A DNA stretch of 51,858 nucleotides. Origin: Erysipelotrichaceae bacterium. Lineage in GTDB: Bacteria > Bacillota_I > Bacilli_A > Erysipelotrichales > Erysipelotrichaceae. A program made the position numbers and the translations under genes. Within the stretch, counting starts at the first letter, position 1. Every line of letters begins with the position of its first letter. A model generated the notes under the pieces. That model was not told the origin of the DNA and searched no databases. It saw only the letters and a program-made list of their open reading frames with translations. The DNA lies in contig JAFOLW010000002.1 of NCBI GenBank assembly GCA_017419165.1, positions 1-51,858 of the forward strand, read 5' to 3'. Below, in pieces: positions 25,953-34,053 of the stretch.

Positions 25953-25976
25953 AGTTCAGGGATCCTGAACTTTTTT
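25951..25976 (+). terminator. terminator of the HydS-phosphatase operon
   Basis: A 10-bp stem AAAGTTCAGG/CCTGAACTTT with a GAT loop and T-run; the stop codon (25950-25952) overlaps its first bases. Confidence 0.9.
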
Positions 25977-25983
25977 ATTAAAA

Positions 25984-26006
25984 ACCTGTCCGTACAGGGG
26001 ACAGGT
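25984..26006 (-). terminator. tRNA-Thr terminator
   Basis: A perfect 8-bp stem ACCTGTCC/GGACAGGT; on the minus strand it is followed by TTTTTAAT. Confidence 0.8.
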
Positions 26007-26018
26007 CTGTTTTCGCGA

Positions 26019-26092
26019 TGGTGCCGACACCGTGAATTGAACACGGGATTCATCCTTACCATGGATGCGTATTACCACTATACTATGTCGGC
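26019..26092 (-). tRNA. tRNA-Thr(GGT)
   Basis: Acceptor GCCGACA pairs with TGTCGGC, the discriminator is A, and CCA is encoded. The anticodon stem CATCC/GGATG encloses loop ATGGTAA, giving GGT. The D arm TAGTATAGTGGTAATAC resembles that of tRNA-Trp in this window. Confidence 0.9.
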
Positions 26093-26149
26093 CTGTATCT
26101 TATTCTACTATAAATGAAAACAAATAAAAATATCCGTGAAGGATATTTT

Positions 26150-26707
26150 TTACAAATATTTTTTCAGACGATGGTAGAGTTCGGCGATCGGCAGTCCCAC
26201 GATGGTGTAGTAATCGCCTTCGATGGAACGGATGAATTTGGCGGCATCGCCCTGTATCGCATAAGAACCGGCTTTGTCCATCGGCTCGTTGGTGGCGATA
26301 TACTCACTGATCTCTTTTTCATCCAGAGGATAGAAGGTCACCTTCGCGACGGAAGAGAAAGTCTCTGTCTGATCCTTGTACAGGATACTGACACCGGTGA
26401 CGACTTCGTGGGTGTTGTCGGAGAGTTCTTTCAGCATCGCTTCGGCCTGTTCGATGTCTTTCGGTTTGCCTAAGATGTCGTTTCCGATCTTGACGATCGT
26501 ATCGGACCCGATGACCAGTGCGTCCGGATGGTCTTTGAATACCGCTTCCGCTTTCCGGTAGGAGAGTTTTTCGATCTCTTTGACCAGGTCATTCTGCGGA
26601 TCGATCTGCTCATCGATATCGGAGACGATGACATCGAAGGGGATATGCAGAAGTTCCATCAGTTCTCTTCTGCGGGGCGATTTGGATGCGAGGATGATCT
26701 TAGTCAC
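26150..26707 (-). CDS. maf: Maf-family nucleotide pyrophosphatase
   Basis: 185 residues. The N-terminal ILASKSPRRRELM is the Maf signature, followed by SDIDE, the catalytic-site region IGSDTIV and GSYAIQGDAAKFI. Maf proteins hydrolyse non-canonical or methylated nucleoside triphosphates and are linked to septum inhibition. The start is GTG at 26707, overlapping the coaX stop codon, so the two are coupled. Cytoplasmic, intact. Confidence 0.95.
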   Translation of the reverse strand: MTKIILASKSPRRRELMELLHIPFDVIVSDIDEQIDPQNDLVKEIEKLSYRKAEAVFKDHPDALVIGSDTIVKIGNDILGKPKDIEQAEAMLKELSDNTHEVVTGVSILYKDQTETFSSVAKVTFYPLDEKEISEYIATNEPMDKAGSYAIQGDAAKFIRSIEGDYYTIVGLPIAELYHRLKKYL

Positions 26708-27461
26708 CGATGTACCTCTGACAGAGATAGTTGAGTCCTCTGGTCACGAAGTCCGGATCGTATTCATTGAACAGATCGATATACGGCGCGACTTTCTTTC
26801 CCAGTCCGCCGCAGCCGATGACGTACATATCTTCGCCGATCTCGTTCTTCATGCCTTCGACCAGCGACTTCAACATGCCGATATAACCGTTGTAGATGCC
26901 GACGTTCATCGCGTCGATCGTGTTATCGGCAAGATAGGTATCGGTATGCTTGAGCTCGAATTCCGGAAGCTGTGCGGCATTTTTCCACAAGGTCTCAGCG
27001 ATCTTGGAGAAGCCCGGAGCGATGATACAGTGTTTGAATTCGCCGCTCCTGGTCACATGACATAAGACGGTGGCGGTGCCCATCGATACGATCAGCATCT
27101 CTCTGTGATAGAGATTGTAGGCATAGGCACACATGACGATCAGATCGTCACCTGTATCCTGAGGATTGGGCATGACGAGCTTGATGCCGTAATCGGCGTT
27201 CGGATTGATGTCGACGATGTTGCGTTCGCCGACGATCGATGCCAGTGCATCGAAGATATTGTCGTAGACACGGGGAACGACGCAGGAAAGGATCGCTTTG
27301 TCGATGGCGTCCTCTCTCAGGTTAGCCTTGTAGATGAAGGACAGGATGAGACTGCGGTAATTGTCATACACGCCGTCGGCACACAAGAAAGAGATCTGCA
27401 GATCTCCGTCAAATAAGCCTAATTTCGTACTGGTATTTCCCAAATCAACTGTTAAAATCAT
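26700..27461 (-). CDS. coaX: type III pantothenate kinase
   Basis: 253 residues, usual CoaX length. It phosphorylates pantothenate in the first step of coenzyme A synthesis. Seen: phosphate-binding ILTVDLGNTSTKLGLFDGD, NPQDTGDDLIV (canonical GxDR region shifted), SMGTATV and IIAPGF. The start at 27461 is chosen for the MILTVDLGNT family N-terminus; the longer reading from 27509 would run through the promoter. TATAAT lies 7 nt before this ATG and no ribosome site is seen, so the transcript is predicted to be leaderless. Confidence 0.93.
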   Translation of the reverse strand: MILTVDLGNTSTKLGLFDGDLQISFLCADGVYDNYRSLILSFIYKANLREDAIDKAILSCVVPRVYDNIFDALASIVGERNIVDINPNADYGIKLVMPNPQDTGDDLIVMCAYAYNLYHREMLIVSMGTATVLCHVTRSGEFKHCIIAPGFSKIAETLWKNAAQLPEFELKHTDTYLADNTIDAMNVGIYNGYIGMLKSLVEGMKNEIGEDMYVIGCGGLGKKVAPYIDLFNEYDPDFVTRGLNYLCQRYIGD

Positions 27462-27468
27462 ATATTCT

Positions 27469-27474
27469 ATTATA
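27469..27474 (-). promoter_or_regulatory. -10 box of a predicted leaderless coaX-maf mRNA
   Basis: On the minus strand, TATAAT is followed by 7 nt (AGAATAT) and then the coaX ATG. No Shine-Dalgarno sequence can fit. Confidence 0.65.
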
Positions 27475-27524
27475 CGGGTTCGCAATTGCTTTTTCCAGGC
27501 AATTATCATAAGATAAATAGGTAT

Positions 27525-27607
27525 CCGGGCTTGGCGGAACTGGTAGACGCGCCAGACTTAGAATCTGGTGGGCGACCGTGGGGGTTCGAGTCCCTTAGCC
27601 CGGACCA
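27525..27607 (+). tRNA. tRNA-Leu(TAG)
   Basis: A class II tRNA: acceptor CCGGGCT pairs with AGCCCGG, the discriminator is A, and CCA is encoded. The anticodon loop CTTAGAA gives TAG; a long variable arm is present. Confidence 0.93.
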
Positions 27608-27617
27608 CAGAGGATAC

Positions 27618-27644
27618 AAGACTGTCTTTCGGGGCGGTCTTTTT
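27618..27644 (+). terminator. tRNA-Leu terminator
   Basis: A 9-bp stem AAGACTGTC/GGCGGTCTT with two G-T pairs and a 6-nt loop, followed by a T-run. Confidence 0.75.
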
Positions 27645-27688
27645 CTTTGTATACTGAAGGTGAAGAGAAAAAGATCACGGAGGGCAAT

Positions 27689-28360
27689 ATGGAAAAAGGA
27701 CTTCTGAAAGAGGCTTTGATCAAATACGTATCGGGCATCGTGCTGCTGTTTGTTTTGTTGTTTCTTCCGGCGGGAGATCTCAAATGGAAGAACGGCTGGC
27801 TGTTTATGGGCTTGCTGTTTATTCCGATGTTCATTGCCGGGATCATCATGTATCTCAAGGCTCCGGATCTGTTAAGGAGCCGGCTCAATGCCAAAGAGAA
27901 ACAGAGTGAACAGAAAGACGTGATCGCATACAGCGGTCTGATGTTCCTCTTCTCGTTTATCCTGGCCGGACTCAATGAGCGTTTTCATTGGCTGTCTCTG
28001 CCTTCATGGACCGTGGCTGCCGCTTCGGTGATCTTTCTGCTTTCCTACGGTCTGTTCGGAGAGGTGCTGAGAGAGAATTCCTATCTTTCGCGGACCATCG
28101 AAGTCAGACAGGGGCAAAAGGTCGTGGATACAGGCTTATACGGCATTGTCCGTCATCCGATGTATATGGCGACGCTTTTCTTGTTTTTGTCCATGCCGCT
28201 GATCCTGAACAGTCCCGTCAGTTTTCTGATCATGCTGGCGTATATCCCGATCATCGTCAAGCGGATCAGAAATGAAGAAGAAGTTCTGGAGAAGGAACTG
28301 GAAGGCTATAAAGAATATAAGACAAAGATCAGATACCGTCTGATCCCTCATGTCTGGTGA
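27689..28360 (+). CDS. isoprenylcysteine/phospholipid methyltransferase-like membrane protein
   Basis: A 223-residue integral membrane protein with about five hydrophobic helices. The C-terminal part has GLYGIVRHPMYMATLF, the ICMT/PEMT cofactor-side motif (RHPxY), and a charged end with EEEVLEKEL. Family members methylate lipids, thiols or isoprenylated substrates using S-adenosylmethionine; the bacterial substrate is unknown. The start at 27689 has CGGAGGG 8 nt upstream. It sits alone between tRNA-Leu and the lipase-like gene. Confidence 0.82.
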   Translation: MEKGLLKEALIKYVSGIVLLFVLLFLPAGDLKWKNGWLFMGLLFIPMFIAGIIMYLKAPDLLRSRLNAKEKQSEQKDVIAYSGLMFLFSFILAGLNERFHWLSLPSWTVAAASVIFLLSYGLFGEVLRENSYLSRTIEVRQGQKVVDTGLYGIVRHPMYMATLFLFLSMPLILNSPVSFLIMLAYIPIIVKRIRNEEEVLEKELEGYKEYKTKIRYRLIPHVW

Positions 28361-28403
28361 TCGAGACAAAGTGTTATCGGAACATTTTTTGCCGGCTTGA
28401 AAG

Positions 28404-28450
28404 AAGGATCCCGCCCTTTGTTTCCATGCAAAGGAAGAGGATCTTTTCTT
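28404..28450 (+). terminator. two-tier hairpin before the lipase-like gene
   Basis: An outer stem AAGGATCC/GGATCTTT (one G-T pair) encloses an inner stem CCTTTG/CAAAGG, and a T-rich tract follows. It probably ends transcription from upstream. Confidence 0.6.
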
Positions 28451-28480
28451 ATAGTGTTCTTTGCCTTTTTGGAGCGTGTT

Positions 28481-28508
28481 TTGAATAAAAATGTATACCT
28501 GATATTAA
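28481..28508 (+). promoter_or_regulatory. promoter of the lipase-like gene
   Basis: -35 TTGAAT (28481-28486), 16-nt spacer, -10 TATTAA (28503-28508). The hexamer ends 9 nt before the ATG at 28518, so the leader would be 0-3 nt. Confidence 0.6.
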
Positions 28509-28517
28509 ACTGAGAGT

Positions 28518-29585
28518 ATGGAAAAGAAAGATCTGAAATTCATCTTCGTGCACGGGCTTTCCGGCTGGGGAAGCTATGATGAACGCTATGCGCGGATGCC
28601 TTACTGGGGGATGCGCAACGGCGATCTGATGCGGCAATTGAAAGATGCGGGATTCGATGTATACTGTGCCTCGGTATCTCCGCAGGGTTCCGCTTATGAC
28701 CGGGCGTGCGAACTGTATGCCCAGCTTGCCGGAGAGAAGACGGATTACGGCATCCGGCATTGCCAAAGATACGGGCATGAACGCTTCGGACCGGATTTTA
28801 CATCGAGACCTCTGATCGATGATTTTGGCAGCAGTTCTCTGGTCCTTCTGGGACACTCTTTCGGTGGGGCGACGATCCGCATGTTCGCCAGGATCATGGA
28901 ATACGGGATAAAAGAAGAATGCACCGAAGGCGGTTCAAGTTTTTTTGCCGGCGGGATGAAAGAAAGGATCTTTGCCCTGGTCTGCCTGGCGGCGCCGCAT
29001 AACGGTACGACGGCGTATGACATGTATGAAGATGAAAGCTTCGATCCTCAGGCGATCAAAGGGACACTGATCGAACGGCTGGCAGCCAGACTGATGAGCA
29101 AGGCCGATACGCCGCAGACTCCTCTGCCTTTCAATGACTGTGCCGCCTACGACATGCATATCGATAACGCAATGAAGCTGAATGCACAGATGCCGTTATC
29201 TTCGGATATCTACTATTTTTCCCAGCCTTGCCGCATCACCAGACAAGACGTACAGGGCAACGAAGTGCCCGATGCAAGGCGCACCGAAGTCCTGTATTCC
29301 CGCAGCAGCAAGCGGATGGGCGCTTATTCGGGGAAAACGAGAGGCGGTCTTTCGATCGATGAACGCTGGAGAGCCAATGACGGCCTGGTCAATACGCTTT
29401 CTTCCATGTATCCGTCCGGCGATCCGCACTGCGATCTTGATGAAAAAGACATACGAAAGGGGATCTGGAACGTCTTGAAGACCTACGACGGCGATCATAT
29501 GTCTTTGCAGGGAGGTCTGCTGATCAGGAACGAAGTCTTTACGTATTATAAGGATCTTCTGTCTCTGATCGGGTCATTGAATTGA
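28518..29585 (+). CDS. alpha/beta-hydrolase, lipase-like
   Basis: 355 residues. Seen: an oxyanion-hole motif FVHGLSGWGSYDE at the N-terminus, nucleophile elbow LLGHSFGGATIR, LAAPHNGTT, and late NDGLVNTLS and GDHMSLQGG (acid and His region). The order matches the staphylococcal/Geobacillus lipase group, whose members hydrolyse acyl esters. Unlike those secreted enzymes there is no signal peptide, so it is probably intracellular. It is monocistronic. Confidence 0.85.
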   Translation: MEKKDLKFIFVHGLSGWGSYDERYARMPYWGMRNGDLMRQLKDAGFDVYCASVSPQGSAYDRACELYAQLAGEKTDYGIRHCQRYGHERFGPDFTSRPLIDDFGSSSLVLLGHSFGGATIRMFARIMEYGIKEECTEGGSSFFAGGMKERIFALVCLAAPHNGTTAYDMYEDESFDPQAIKGTLIERLAARLMSKADTPQTPLPFNDCAAYDMHIDNAMKLNAQMPLSSDIYYFSQPCRITRQDVQGNEVPDARRTEVLYSRSSKRMGAYSGKTRGGLSIDERWRANDGLVNTLSSMYPSGDPHCDLDEKDIRKGIWNVLKTYDGDHMSLQGGLLIRNEVFTYYKDLLSLIGSLN

Positions 29586-29627
29586 GATGTTTTTGCCTCG
29601 TTTTACAACAAATAGCTGGCTGAGGTT

Positions 29628-29720
29628 TTGAAAAAAAGAAAAATCTGCGATAATGAAGATAGATCGTGGCATCAGTTGCGATGCCGTGCGAGAACCGAAA
29701 GGAAACTGTGAGGGGGGGGT
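29628..29720 (+). promoter_or_regulatory. glgA promoter and structured leader
   Basis: -35 TTGAAA (29628-29633) and extended -10 TGCGATAAT (hexamer 29649-29654). The leader has a hairpin GGCATC/GATGCC (29668-29685), a CCGAAAGG tetraloop hairpin (29695-29702) and an unusually G-rich ribosome site (eight G in a row, 29712-29719). It does not match a riboswitch class I can recognise. Confidence 0.5.
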
Positions 29721-29727
29721 TTACTCA

Positions 29728-31539
29728 ATGCCTGAGAAGAAAGAAGCAACCAAAACGAAGAGCAAGACAGTAAAAAAAGCGAAAGCGGAGAGTTCGCTGA
29801 AAGAAACAGAAAAGAAGACGGTTAAAAAGACGGCGGCTAAGAAGACTAAGGAATCTGCTGCCGATGTGCGGATGGCGGAAGTCATGGTCGCTGCCGACGG
29901 CAAAGTCGCCAAACCGGCAAAGAAAGCTTCCAAGACCGTAAAGGCTGCCAAGGAAGAAAAAGCGGCAGTCGAGAAGAAGACGAGAAAGACCGTCAAAGCC
30001 GTCAAGGTCAGGAAGGCCGAAGAAAAGGTCGAAGAGAAGGTCGAAGAACCTATCGTCTTTGAAGAACCGATCAGGGATCTCGGTCCGAGAAGAAGCGTCG
30101 CTTTCATCGGCTCGGAGTGCTATCCGTTCGTCAAGACGGGCGGTCTGGCGGACGTCATGTACGCTTTGCCGAAAGAGCTCGTCAAGCAGAACTGCGATGT
30201 CAAGGTCATCCTGCCGCGTTATAAATGCATTCCTTGGAAATACCAGGAGAAGATGGTCTACCGCGGAGAATTCTACATGGATCTTTGCGCCGACGGCCGT
30301 CAGTTCTATGTCGGCATCATGGAATACGAATCCGACGGTGTCGTCTATGACTTCATCGATAACGAAGAATTCTTCAGCAGCGGGAATCCGTATACCAATA
30401 TGGTCGATGATATCCCGAAGTTCTGTTATTTTGCCAAAGCAGCTCTGTCTGCCCTGTTATATCTGAATTGGATCCCGGATGTGATCCATTGCCACGACTG
30501 GCAGGCGGCTCTGGTGCCTGTCTATCTGCATACCAAATTTGAAAATACGGCGATCGCCGGTTCCAAGACCATCATGACCGTCCACAACCTGCGTTTCCAG
30601 GGCATCTATGATATGAGGACGATCTCTTACTGGTCAGGACTTCCGGATTATGTCTTCAATAAAGACTGCCTCAAGGTCGGCTACAACGATGCCAACATGC
30701 TCAAAGGCGGTCTGGCTTATGCCAATATGATCACGACGGTCTCCGCTACCTATGCCGGAGAGATCCAGACGGAATTCTACGGTGAAGGACTGGATGCGCA
30801 TCTGCGTTACCATTCCGGCAAGCTCAGAGGTATCGTCAACGGTATCGACTGTGACATCTGGAATCCGGATACGGATCAAAGGATCTACACCAACTACAAT
30901 ACGGAAGATGCGATCGAAAAGAAGAAAGCCAACAAGAAGGCTTTACAGGAAGAACTGGGCCTGGCAGTCGATGAAAACAAGTTCGTCATCGGTCTGATCT
31001 CCCGACTCACGAATCAGAAGGGTCTCGATCTGATCAATGCGATCGTTCCGCAGATGATCGACGGCAATACGCAGCTGGTCGTCTTAGGCACCGGTGACCC
31101 GGGTTACGAAGATTCTTTCCGTTACTATGAAAACGCATATAAAGGCGAAGTCTGTTCCTGCATCATGTACGATGAGGACCGTGCACACAGGATCTATGCG
31201 GCATGCGATGCCTTGCTGGTACCGTCCCTGTTTGAACCGTGCGGACTGACACAGCTCATCGCCATGCGTTACGGTACATTGCCGATCGTCAGAGAGACCG
31301 GCGGTCTCAAGGATACGGTCGAACCGTACAACATGTTTGAAGATTCCGGCAACGGCTTCACTTTCGACGGTTACGACGCAGGCCTTCTGCTGGATGCGAT
31401 CAACAGGGCAAAGACGCTCTACTTCGAACACCGCGAGAATTATGACAAGATGGTCATCCGCGATATGAACAAGGACGTATCCTGGGAAAGATCCGCTGCA
31501 CTCTACAGAGAACTGTATCTGCAGTTAAGACCGGAATAA
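29728..31539 (+). CDS. glgA: glycogen synthase (GT5) with lysine-rich N-terminal tail
   Basis: 603 residues, against about 480 usually. Residues about 1-115 form a Lys/Ala/Thr/Glu-rich, low-complexity tail with AKK and KKT repeats resembling histone H1 tails. The GT5 core starts near 121; KTGGLADV (136-143) binds ADP-glucose, and later HNLRFQGIYD, GLISRLTNQKGLD and LFEPCGLTQL are typical. It adds glucose from ADP-glucose to alpha-1,4-glucan. The start at 29728 follows a G-rich ribosome site. No other glg gene is in the window. The tail's role is unknown. Confidence 0.94.
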   Translation: MPEKKEATKTKSKTVKKAKAESSLKETEKKTVKKTAAKKTKESAADVRMAEVMVAADGKVAKPAKKASKTVKAAKEEKAAVEKKTRKTVKAVKVRKAEEKVEEKVEEPIVFEEPIRDLGPRRSVAFIGSECYPFVKTGGLADVMYALPKELVKQNCDVKVILPRYKCIPWKYQEKMVYRGEFYMDLCADGRQFYVGIMEYESDGVVYDFIDNEEFFSSGNPYTNMVDDIPKFCYFAKAALSALLYLNWIPDVIHCHDWQAALVPVYLHTKFENTAIAGSKTIMTVHNLRFQGIYDMRTISYWSGLPDYVFNKDCLKVGYNDANMLKGGLAYANMITTVSATYAGEIQTEFYGEGLDAHLRYHSGKLRGIVNGIDCDIWNPDTDQRIYTNYNTEDAIEKKKANKKALQEELGLAVDENKFVIGLISRLTNQKGLDLINAIVPQMIDGNTQLVVLGTGDPGYEDSFRYYENAYKGEVCSCIMYDEDRAHRIYAACDALLVPSLFEPCGLTQLIAMRYGTLPIVRETGGLKDTVEPYNMFEDSGNGFTFDGYDAGLLLDAINRAKTLYFEHRENYDKMVIRDMNKDVSWERSAALYRELYLQLRPE

Positions 31540-31549
31540 GAAACAGATC

Positions 31550-31575
31550 AAGGGCTGAAAAAGCCCTTTTTCTTT
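31550..31575 (+). terminator. glgA terminator
   Basis: Stem AAGGGCT/AGCCCTT with a GAAAA loop, followed by a T-run. Confidence 0.85.
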
Positions 31576-31593
31576 TGAAAAGAAGTCCTGTTT

Positions 31594-31636
31594 TTTACGA
31601 AAAATTTACATATCGGGTACACAGGCGCGGTATATT
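31594..31636 (+). promoter_or_regulatory. Pho-box promoter of phoP
   Basis: Three hexamers at an exact 11-bp period: TTTACG (31594), TTTACA (31605), GGTACA (31616). After 9 nt comes the -10 TATATT (31631-31636), which ends 7 nt before the phoP ATG. Such direct TT-ACA repeats are PhoP binding sites in Bacillus; the predicted transcript is leaderless and autoregulated. Confidence 0.7.
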
Positions 31637-31643
31637 AAAAGTA

Positions 31644-32327
31644 ATGATATACTGTGTTGAAGACGATGCGTCGATCCGGGAACTGATCATCTATACACTC
31701 AAACTGTCGGGTTTTGAAGCACTCGGTTTTGAAGAGGGCGATGCGATGTTTGAAGAACTGGACAGGCAGATCCCCGATCTCATCCTTTTGGATATCATGC
31801 TTCCGGGCAGAGACGGTCTGCAGATCCTTTCCGAGCTGAAGCAGGATCCCCGTTTTGCCGACATCCCCGTCATCATGGCGACAGCCAGGACATCGGAATA
31901 CGACCGGGTCATCGGTCTGGACAGCGGTGCGGATGATTATCTTTCCAAACCTTTCGGCATGATGGAGATGATCTCGCGGGTCAAGGCGGTCCTGCGCCGC
32001 GGCAGGAAGGCGAATACGATCGAACAGATCACTTTCTCCGATGTCGTCATCGATAAACAAAGAAGGACCGTTGAGGTCGCCGGAGAGCCTGTCGAACTGA
32101 CTTTAAAAGAATTTGAGCTGCTTCTGACCCTGGCTGAAAATAAAGGGATCGTCTTTTCCCGTCAGCAGCTGCTCGAAAAAGTCTGGGGCAGCGATTATCT
32201 GGGAGAGTCCAGGACCATTGACGTCCATGTCGGAACGCTCCGTTCCAAGCTGGGCGCGTACGGTTCCTATATCTCGACGATACGCGGCATCGGTTACTGC
32301 TTAAAAGAAGAGGAAGATGGCGAATAA
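31644..32327 (+). CDS. phoP: PhoP/PhoB-type response regulator
   Basis: 227 residues. Receiver domain with the acidic pair Asp7/Asp8, phosphoacceptor Asp50 (LLDIMLPGRDG) and the conserved Lys in YLSKPFG; then an OmpR-type winged-helix DNA-binding domain (KEFELLLTLAENKG, SRTIDVHVGTLRSKL). Start at 31644 gives the standard N-terminus; the longer reading from 31575 would cross the promoter. It overlaps phoR by 11 nt. Identification as the phosphate regulator rests on the Pho boxes and the downstream phosphate transporter. Confidence 0.88.
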   Translation: MIYCVEDDASIRELIIYTLKLSGFEALGFEEGDAMFEELDRQIPDLILLDIMLPGRDGLQILSELKQDPRFADIPVIMATARTSEYDRVIGLDSGADDYLSKPFGMMEMISRVKAVLRRGRKANTIEQITFSDVVIDKQRRTVEVAGEPVELTLKEFELLLTLAENKGIVFSRQQLLEKVWGSDYLGESRTIDVHVGTLRSKLGAYGSYISTIRGIGYCLKEEEDGE

Positions 32328-33978
32328 GATCTTCAAATCCATTCTTGCAGTTGCAATGACGGTCTTGATTCTGACCGTCATTTTCACAGTGGATGAGATG
32401 TACCAGAGCTTCTTCAATGCCCAGATGGAACTGCTGGAAGCGGAGACCAAGGTCATCGCTTACGGCATCGATGAAGACGGGATCTCGTTCCTCGATGATC
32501 TTGATGAACCGGATTACCGCATCACTCTGATCGACGCCGACGGTACGGTCATCTACGACAACAGCAGCAGCGACATCGCATCGATGGACAACCACCTGGA
32601 CCGGCAGGAAGTACAGGACGCTTTTAAGACGGGCTTTGGCACATCGACCAGGCAGTCGGCGACACTGACCGAAAAATATGTCTATACGGCCACCTTGCTG
32701 AAGAACGGCGACGTGGTGCGTCTATCCAATACCTATCCTTCGATGTATCATGTGATATCGATCCTGGCACAGCCTCTGGCATTCATCATCCTGCTGATCT
32801 TCGTGATCTCTTTCCCGCTGGCCTTTCATCTGACTTCGCGGATCGTCGATCCGCTGAACCGCATCGATATGGACAATCCGGATGAGGTCAGCTGCTACAG
32901 GGAGATCGAACCGATGATGAAACGGCTCTCTTCGCAGCAGAACATGATCAATAAGGACAGAGAGACACTGCTGAGGAAGAGGCTGGAATTTGAAACGATC
33001 ACCGGAAACATGAACGAAGGCATGGTCCTTCTTTCGGTCGACGGTGTGATCATCGACATCAACAAGGCAGCGAGAAATATCCTCGGTCAGAATGAAGATA
33101 TCCTCGGCGGCTACATTTCTTCTTGCGAAGCTTATCCCCGTTTTGCCGATCTGATCCAGGGAAGCCGGATGGGCCAGTATGCTTCCAAACGGATACGGCT
33201 GAAGGATAAGACCTATGAATTTGAGATCTCACCGGTCAAAGTCGAAGACAGCGTTTCCGGTTATGTCCTGCTGATCTTCGATGAGTCCTATAAGGAAGCC
33301 AACGAAGAATTGCGTAAAGAGTTTGCGTCCAATGTTTCTCACGAGCTCAAGACACCGCTGCAGTCGATCCTGGGATATGCGGAGCTGCTGAAGAGCGGTC
33401 TGGTGAGAAGCGAAGATCAGAAAGAGTGTTACGATAAGATCTACAAGGAAGCCCAGCATATGTTCACTCTGGTGAAGGATGTCATCAAAGTCTCGCATCT
33501 GGAAGATGAGGAGACGGTGATCGCAAAAGAGAACATCGATCTTTCATCGCTCTGTCAGCAGATCGCCGATCTTCTGAAGGCGGAAGCCAAAGATGTCACG
33601 ATCCTTACCGATATACAAAAAGGACAGGCCGTCTATGCCAACGAGGAACTACTTGAAGGCATCATCTACAACCTCATCGAGAATGCGATCCGTTACAACG
33701 TCGAAAACGGAAAAGTCTTCGTGAATGTCTACGGGGACGGCAGGAACGTCTTTCTCAGTGTGGAAGATACCGGTATCGGTATCGCCAAAGAAGACCATGA
33801 ACGGATCTTCGAACGTTTCTATCGGGTCGATAAGGCCCGTTCCAAACAAGTCGGCGGGACCGGTCTCGGTCTTTCGATCGTCAAGCACAGCTGCATCCTG
33901 AACAACGCGACGATCGATCTGGAAAGCGAACCGGGAAAAGGATCGAAATTCACCGTTCGGTTTGAAAAGGCATCATGA
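32317..33978 (+). CDS. phoR: PhoR-type sensor histidine kinase
   Basis: 553 residues. Transmembrane helices at about 8-25 and 148-170 flank an extracytoplasmic domain; then a PAS domain (about 225-320), HisKA with SHELKTPLQSILGY (phospho-His), and a HATPase domain (NLIENAIRYN, DTGIGIAKED, GGTGLGLSIVKH). The order matches PhoR. It is coupled to phoP. A four-repeat Pho box starts 1 nt after its stop codon. Confidence 0.9.
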   Translation: MANKIFKSILAVAMTVLILTVIFTVDEMYQSFFNAQMELLEAETKVIAYGIDEDGISFLDDLDEPDYRITLIDADGTVIYDNSSSDIASMDNHLDRQEVQDAFKTGFGTSTRQSATLTEKYVYTATLLKNGDVVRLSNTYPSMYHVISILAQPLAFIILLIFVISFPLAFHLTSRIVDPLNRIDMDNPDEVSCYREIEPMMKRLSSQQNMINKDRETLLRKRLEFETITGNMNEGMVLLSVDGVIIDINKAARNILGQNEDILGGYISSCEAYPRFADLIQGSRMGQYASKRIRLKDKTYEFEISPVKVEDSVSGYVLLIFDESYKEANEELRKEFASNVSHELKTPLQSILGYAELLKSGLVRSEDQKECYDKIYKEAQHMFTLVKDVIKVSHLEDEETVIAKENIDLSSLCQQIADLLKAEAKDVTILTDIQKGQAVYANEELLEGIIYNLIENAIRYNVENGKVFVNVYGDGRNVFLSVEDTGIGIAKEDHERIFERFYRVDKARSKQVGGTGLGLSIVKHSCILNNATIDLESEPGKGSKFTVRFEKAS

Positions 33979-34032
33979 TTTACGTAGAATTTACCTGGAT
34001 TTGAAACACCTGTGACAAGGCAGCGATATCTT
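33979..34032 (+). promoter_or_regulatory. Pho-box promoter of the Na/Pi cotransporter gene
   Basis: Four hexamers at an exact 11-bp period: TTTACG (33979), TTTACC (33990), TTGAAA (34001), GTGACA (34012). After 9 nt comes the -10 TATCTT (34027-34032). The geometry is the same as at phoP. Confidence 0.7.
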
Positions 34033-34053
34033 GGTATCGGGGGATATCGGGAT

